From: Citromicrobium bathyomarinum
Lineage (GTDB): Bacteria > Pseudomonadota > Alphaproteobacteria > Sphingomonadales > Sphingomonadaceae
NCBI RefSeq assembly: GCF_021021475.1
Contig: NZ_JAINWL010000001.1
Location: 372,001 to 436,000 of the forward strand
Direction: 5' to 3'
DNA: 64,000 bases
The translations under genes were made by a program, and so were the position numbers. Each line of letters starts with the position of its first letter. Positions within the stretch are counted from its first letter, which is position 1. The notes under the pieces are model-generated. The model was not told the origin of the DNA, did not search any database, and saw nothing but the letters and a program-made list of their open reading frames with translations. Below are positions 58,340 through 64,000 of the stretch, in pieces.

Positions 58340-58693
58340 CTAGTCCTGCCAGACCGGCCGCACCTCGACCGCACCCTTGCCCGGGATCGGGATTTTCCGC
58401 GCCCAACGGACCGCCTCGTCGAGATCGGCGGTCTCGACAATGTAGTAACCGCCAAGTTCCTCGTGGCTTTCGGCGAAGGGGCCATCGTGCAGCGTGCCCT
58501 CGCCGCCGTTTTCGTAGCGGATGGTGGTTGCGGTGTCCGCGCCCTTCAGGCGATTGCCGCTGAAAGCGACCCCAGCGGCGTGCCATTCCTCAGCCAGCTT
58601 CATGTGCCCCGCCAGCGTGGCCTCCATCACCGCCGCGCCGTTTTCGCCCATATAGGCGCTCTCGTCCTCATGAATCAGCAGCATGTATTGCAT
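58340..58693 (-). CDS. YciI/DGPF-domain protein
   Basis: 117-residue YCII-related protein: MQYMLLIHEDESAYMGENG, LKGADTATTIRYENGGEGTLHDGPFAE (containing the DGPF element) and GGYYIVETADLDEAVRWARKIP. Family members accompany ECF42 sigma factors; their role is unsettled. Start ATG 58693 with GGAG eight bases upstream. It is in the same frame as the following sigma gene, separated only by TAG 58340-58342. Confidence 0.92.
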   Translation of the reverse strand: MQYMLLIHEDESAYMGENGAAVMEATLAGHMKLAEEWHAAGVAFSGNRLKGADTATTIRYENGGEGTLHDGPFAESHEELGGYYIVETADLDEAVRWARKIPIPGKGAVEVRPVWQD

Positions 58694-58786
58694 CGCATGT
58701 CTCCGCCTCGGCATCGCCCCTGCGGCGACACTCTACACCCGAGACGACGCTGCCGCCCGCTTTTCGACATGCTCCGAAAATTTTTT

Positions 58787-59938
58787 CTACGAGGTGCCAG
58801 CCGGATCGTCCTGCGGCGTAGCCCCCGCCCCCGTGACCATCTCGTGATAGCCCGCCACCGCGCGCACGACGCCGTGCATCATCTCCATGCGCACCGGGAT
58901 CGGCACCTGCGTGCGCCCGATCATCACCGCGACTGTATAGACGCTGCCATCGGGCGCGGTGAGGATGCCGACGTCGTTATAGCCCGCCTGATCGGCAGGC
59001 TGGCCCGGCTCCACGATGTCGAGCACCTGGCCAGTGCCGGTCTTGTGCGCGATGCTCCACCCCTCCGGAAGCCCGCCCTTGAGCCGGTTCGGCCCGCTCT
59101 TCACCTCGCCCAGCCAGCCGAGGAAGCGCGTGGTGCTGGTGTCGGAGAGCAGATCGCCCGCCTCCAGCCGTGCAAGTGCGCTGGCGATCGCGACCGGGCT
59201 CGCCCCGTCGACCGGATCGTCGACATAGGCATCGAAGGCCGCTGCGCGCACATCGTGCGGCACCGTCTTGCGCACTTCGAAGAAGGTATCGCCCAGCGCA
59301 TAGGACTGGCGCCATTCCAGCCCGGCGATCGCCGACTGCATCGGGCGTTCACCCGGGCCGAAGCGGATATCGGCAAAGCCCTTGCGCGCCAGCACCCCCC
59401 GCACCGCATCGGGCCCGCCCACCCGGCGCAGGACCATGTCGTTCGCGGTGTTGTCGCTCTGCGTCAGCGCGCGGGAGATGAAATCGGCATAGCTGGTGGT
59501 GAAGCTGCCCTGCGCGACCACGCTCTGCCGGATCGGGCTGTGAAACACCGCCAGATCGCCGTTTCGTACCGTCGCCGTCTCGGAAAGGTCGAGCCGGCCT
59601 GCGTCGGCCGTGTCGAGCGCGCTCAGCGCGACCCACAGCTTGCTCACGCTCTGCTGCGGATACAGGTCCGTGCCGTTGAAATGCATCATCCGCCCGCGCG
59701 CCGGATCATAGACCGCGATGCCGACCTTGCCCTTGAGACCGGTGCCGAGCGCAAACAGCTGATCGTCGAGCCATTCCTCTTGCGCCGAACGCTCGACCGT
59801 CAGGTCTTCCGCCGCCTGCTCGATGCGCTCGCCGAAGCTGGGCACGCCCGAGACATCGTCAGCCTCGTCGCTCGGGCGACAGCTCGCCAATGTGCCGAAC
59901 GCGAGGAGACAGAACAGGGCGGCAAGGAGGGTTCGCAT
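58787..59938 (-). CDS. Class-A-like serine beta-lactamase/hydrolase, lipoprotein
   Basis: Serine hydrolase of 383 residues with the class A beta-lactamase motif set: SVSK (the SxxK nucleophile) in PQQSVSKLWV, SDN in LTQSDNTAND and KTG in IAHKTGTGQV. It has a lipoprotein signal (LASC). The omega-loop region reads GPGERPMQS, lacking the usual E-x-E-L-N, and there is a roughly 50-residue insert before the KTG motif, so it may be a distant beta-lactamase or a related penicillin-recognising hydrolase. Start ATG 59938 (MRTLLAAL) is favoured for the signal; 59947 is nine bases earlier. Confidence 0.88.
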   Translation of the reverse strand: MRTLLAALFCLLAFGTLASCRPSDEADDVSGVPSFGERIEQAAEDLTVERSAQEEWLDDQLFALGTGLKGKVGIAVYDPARGRMMHFNGTDLYPQQSVSKLWVALSALDTADAGRLDLSETATVRNGDLAVFHSPIRQSVVAQGSFTTSYADFISRALTQSDNTANDMVLRRVGGPDAVRGVLARKGFADIRFGPGERPMQSAIAGLEWRQSYALGDTFFEVRKTVPHDVRAAAFDAYVDDPVDGASPVAIASALARLEAGDLLSDTSTTRFLGWLGEVKSGPNRLKGGLPEGWSIAHKTGTGQVLDIVEPGQPADQAGYNDVGILTAPDGSVYTVAVMIGRTQVPIPVRMEMMHGVVRAVAGYHEMVTGAGATPQDDPAGTS

Positions 59939-59977
59939 CGCAGGCATATAGCCTCAACCCGTTGAAAATGAATGCCC

Positions 59978-62209
<2,232 letters not shown>

Positions 62210-62245
62210 TTACGGAAGCGATTTTCTGCCCGCTGCAACTGCCCG

Positions 62246-62962
62246 CTACATCTTCTCCTTGAGGCCCTTGCGGATCAGAAGCCAGTTGGTCGGAAAAGCG
62301 GTCGCGAACCCGGCGAGCATCGCGATCTGCATCGCGAACCAGAACTCGGGCGTGTTCACCGGCGCCAGCCCGCCATAGCTGGGCGCGAACCAGGCGAACT
62401 GGATCAGCGCCATCAGCCCGTACATGCCCACCTGCCACGATGTGATCGAGAGGAAATCCGCCTTCACCGCAGCCGCGATTCCCTCCCCGACCGAAACGTC
62501 GCGCATCGGCTTGATCGTGAAATACTGGAAGGCGATGCCCAGCGCGAAAGCGACGATATAATCGACAATCCACACTGCGAAGATCTTTTCGCCAAACAGG
62601 GTGTGCCAACCGAACCACACCGCGACCTGCGGGAAAGCAAAGGCAGACCATTCGGCGATGATGTCCCCCAAAGTGCACCCCGCCCCGCAATGCGACGCGC
62701 CCTTGGCGACCGAGGCCCAGAAGGGCAGCTCTTCGTCCGGAGCATGGACATCCCGCCCCTTGCGCCGCCCGAAAGCCCGATAGAGCCAAACCCACAGCAC
62801 GCTGCCGAACAGCGCGGCGAGCGGCCAGACGAAATTCATCACCGCCATCTTCTGCGGATGCCGGATAACGTCGATGGCGATCCACAGCGCACACGCTGCA
62901 GCAATCAGTAAAGAGATCGTCGAGAGTGCGTGGAGCCAGTCGGGAAAGGTCGGGGCGTGCAT
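62246..62962 (-). CDS. DUF4396 multi-pass membrane protein
   Basis: 238 residues with about six hydrophobic segments and the DUF4396 signature ASHCGAGCTLGDIIAEW, whose His and Cys pair may bind metal. Other family stretches: FTIKPMRDVSVGEGIAAAVKADFLSITSWQVGMYG and the C-terminal TAFPTNWLLIRKGLKEKM. Function unknown; a transporter or metal-related role is speculative. It lies between ligA and recN on the same strand. Confidence 0.9.
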   Translation of the reverse strand: MHAPTFPDWLHALSTISLLIAAACALWIAIDVIRHPQKMAVMNFVWPLAALFGSVLWVWLYRAFGRRKGRDVHAPDEELPFWASVAKGASHCGAGCTLGDIIAEWSAFAFPQVAVWFGWHTLFGEKIFAVWIVDYIVAFALGIAFQYFTIKPMRDVSVGEGIAAAVKADFLSITSWQVGMYGLMALIQFAWFAPSYGGLAPVNTPEFWFAMQIAMLAGFATAFPTNWLLIRKGLKEKM

Positions 62963-63003
62963 GCAGGCCTAAGGCCGGATGGAGGCCCGAGGTTCCGCCC
63001 GCA

Positions 63004-64000
63004 TCATACCCCCTCCAGCAACCGATCCGCCTGCGCGCGCGCCTCCGGGGTAATTTCCGCGCCCGAGAGCATACGCGCGATCTCTTCCTGCCGGCCCCCG
63101 GCGTCGAGCAGCTCCACCGATGTCTTGGTGACCGTGCCGCTGCTCGCCTTGGCGATCTGGTAATGGACCCGCCCGCGTGCCGCGACCTGCGGGCTATGCG
63201 TCACCACCAGCACCTGCCCGTCGCTGGCGAGGCGCGCCAGCCGTTCGCCGATGGCCGAGGCGACCGCCCCGCCCACGCCGCGGTCGATTTCGTCGAAGAT
63301 CATCGTCGCCGCGCCGCCCTGCTCCGCCAACGCGACTTTCAGCGCGAGGATGAAGCGCGACAGCTCGCCGCCGCTGGCGATCTTGTTGAGCGGTGCGAAG
63401 TCCGCGCCCGGGTTGGTGGCGATCAGGAATTCGACCGCGTCCATGCCCGTTGGGCCCCACTTTTCCTGCGGCAGCGGCTGCACGTCCGTCTGGAAACGCG
63501 CTGCGTCCAGCTTCAGCGGCGCAAGCTCGGCGGCGACCGCCTTGTCGAGCGTCTTGGCGGCGGCCTTGCGCGCCTTGCGCAGCCGCACCGCTGCACCCTC
63601 ATAGGCATCGAACGCCTCGCGCTCGGCGATCCGCAGCGCATCGAGTTGCGCCTCACCGCCTTCGATCGCGTCGAGTTGGCTGCGCATCTCGCGCATCTTG
63701 TCCGGCAGTTCGTCGACCTCGCAGCGGTGCTTGCGGGCGAGCGCGCGCAGGTCGAACAGGCGGGTCTCCGCAGCATCGAGTGCGGCGGGATCGTGGACCA
63801 GCGCCTCGGCCGCCTCCTCCAGCTTCTCCTCCGCCTCGGTCCCTTCGAGGATCGCCCGGTCGAGCGCCGCCAGCGCCTCGGCCAGCAGCTTGTGCTCTCC
63901 GGCAATCCGGTCGAGCCGCCGCGCGGCGGTGCGCAGTTCGCTCAGCGGCGATTCCGACCCTTCCCAGATATGGCGAAGCTCCTCCAGGTCGCCCGCCAGC
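63004..64000 (-). CDS. recN: DNA repair protein RecN (5' part beyond window)
   Basis: SMC-like repair ATPase for double-strand breaks. Only the C-terminal 331 residues are in the window: coiled-coil region (MREMRSQLDAIEGGEAQLDAL), then the ABC signature NKIASGGELSRFILALK, Walker B IFDEIDRGVGG and the H-loop VVTHSPQVAARG, ending with RAQADRLLEGV. The start, Walker A and any LexA-type operator lie outside to the right. Confidence 0.95.
   Translation of the reverse strand, partial: LAGDLEELRHIWEGSESPLSELRTAARRLDRIAGEHKLLAEALAALDRAILEGTEAEEKLEEAAEALVHDPAALDAAETRLFDLRALARKHRCEVDELPDKMREMRSQLDAIEGGEAQLDALRIAEREAFDAYEGAAVRLRKARKAAAKTLDKAVAAELAPLKLDAARFQTDVQPLPQEKWGPTGMDAVEFLIATNPGADFAPLNKIASGGELSRFILALKVALAEQGGAATMIFDEIDRGVGGAVASAIGERLARLASDGQVLVVTHSPQVAARGRVHYQIAKASSGTVTKTSVELLDAGGRQEEIARMLSGAEITPEARAQADRLLEGV

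Overview
The window is a GC-rich alphaproteobacterial chromosome segment. It encodes GcrA, a cell-cycle regulator found in alphaproteobacteria, together with TonB-dependent uptake, many Tat- or lipobox-bearing hydrolases, a subclass B3 metallo-beta-lactamase and an autotransporter remnant. This combination suggests Sphingomonadales, most likely Erythrobacteraceae. That placement is inferred from gene content, not from a marker-gene tree.

Positions 1-13.6 kb hold an accessory catabolic locus. It contains a TonB-dependent receptor (cut by the window edge), three secreted or lipid-anchored type-B carboxylesterases, two TetR regulators (one with an extra N-terminal domain), a Tat-exported MmgE/PrpD protein, an amidohydrolase, a TesB-type thioesterase, a VOC protein and a Tat-exported DapA-like lyase. 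Two inverted copies of a 30-bp repeat lie at 3.1 and 13.6 kb, and a related 19-bp motif precedes four of its transcription units. The substrate is unknown; an ester or lactone is the natural guess.

Positions 13.8-19.8 kb hold a compact alcohol-to-acetyl-CoA operon: aldehyde dehydrogenase, then AdhP, then a DUF779-acetyl-CoA synthetase fusion. It is preceded by a perfect 10+10 palindrome and by a GAF-Fis regulator that resembles AcoR but lacks the AAA+ domain. Next come a decayed autotransporter beta-domain abutting a tRNA-Ser(CGA) gene, hspQ, an ABC-2 permease and gcrA.

Positions 22.8-26.4 kb carry a DUF1993 protein, a SpeE-like protein, an aryl-alcohol-type dehydrogenase and a sensor kinase. 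Positions 26.4-40.1 kb carry the translation/RNA-decay cluster rimP-nusA-ylxR-infB ... rbfA ... truB-rpsO-pnp. Here it is interrupted by a 51-aa membrane protein, a nonsense-broken thioesterase, tdk, a site-2 protease and an opposing glpD. truB carries an in-frame palindromic repeat insertion.

Positions 40.2-64 kb hold an M28 peptidase, 3-hydroxybutyrate dehydrogenase, a neutral zinc peptidase, a ClpP-fold protein with a very long acidic disordered region, an LLM oxidoreductase, a BlaI/M56 pair, an HExxH lipoprotein and sdhCDA without sdhB. They are followed by a tightly overlapping five-gene operon (SDR, B3 metallo-beta-lactamase, zinc-binding protein, prmA, DUF2459), a sterol-desaturase-type hydroxylase, an ECF42-type sigma factor with a YciI partner, a class-A-like serine beta-lactamase, ligA, a DUF4396 membrane protein and the 3' part of recN.

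Several genes show odd decoding. A TesB thioesterase has no canonical start behind a strong ribosome binding site. The sigma factor is in frame with the upstream YciI gene across a single TAG and has no canonical start for 76 codons. A PaaI-type thioesterase is split by an in-frame TAG. No CRISPR array, insertion sequence or rRNA was seen.
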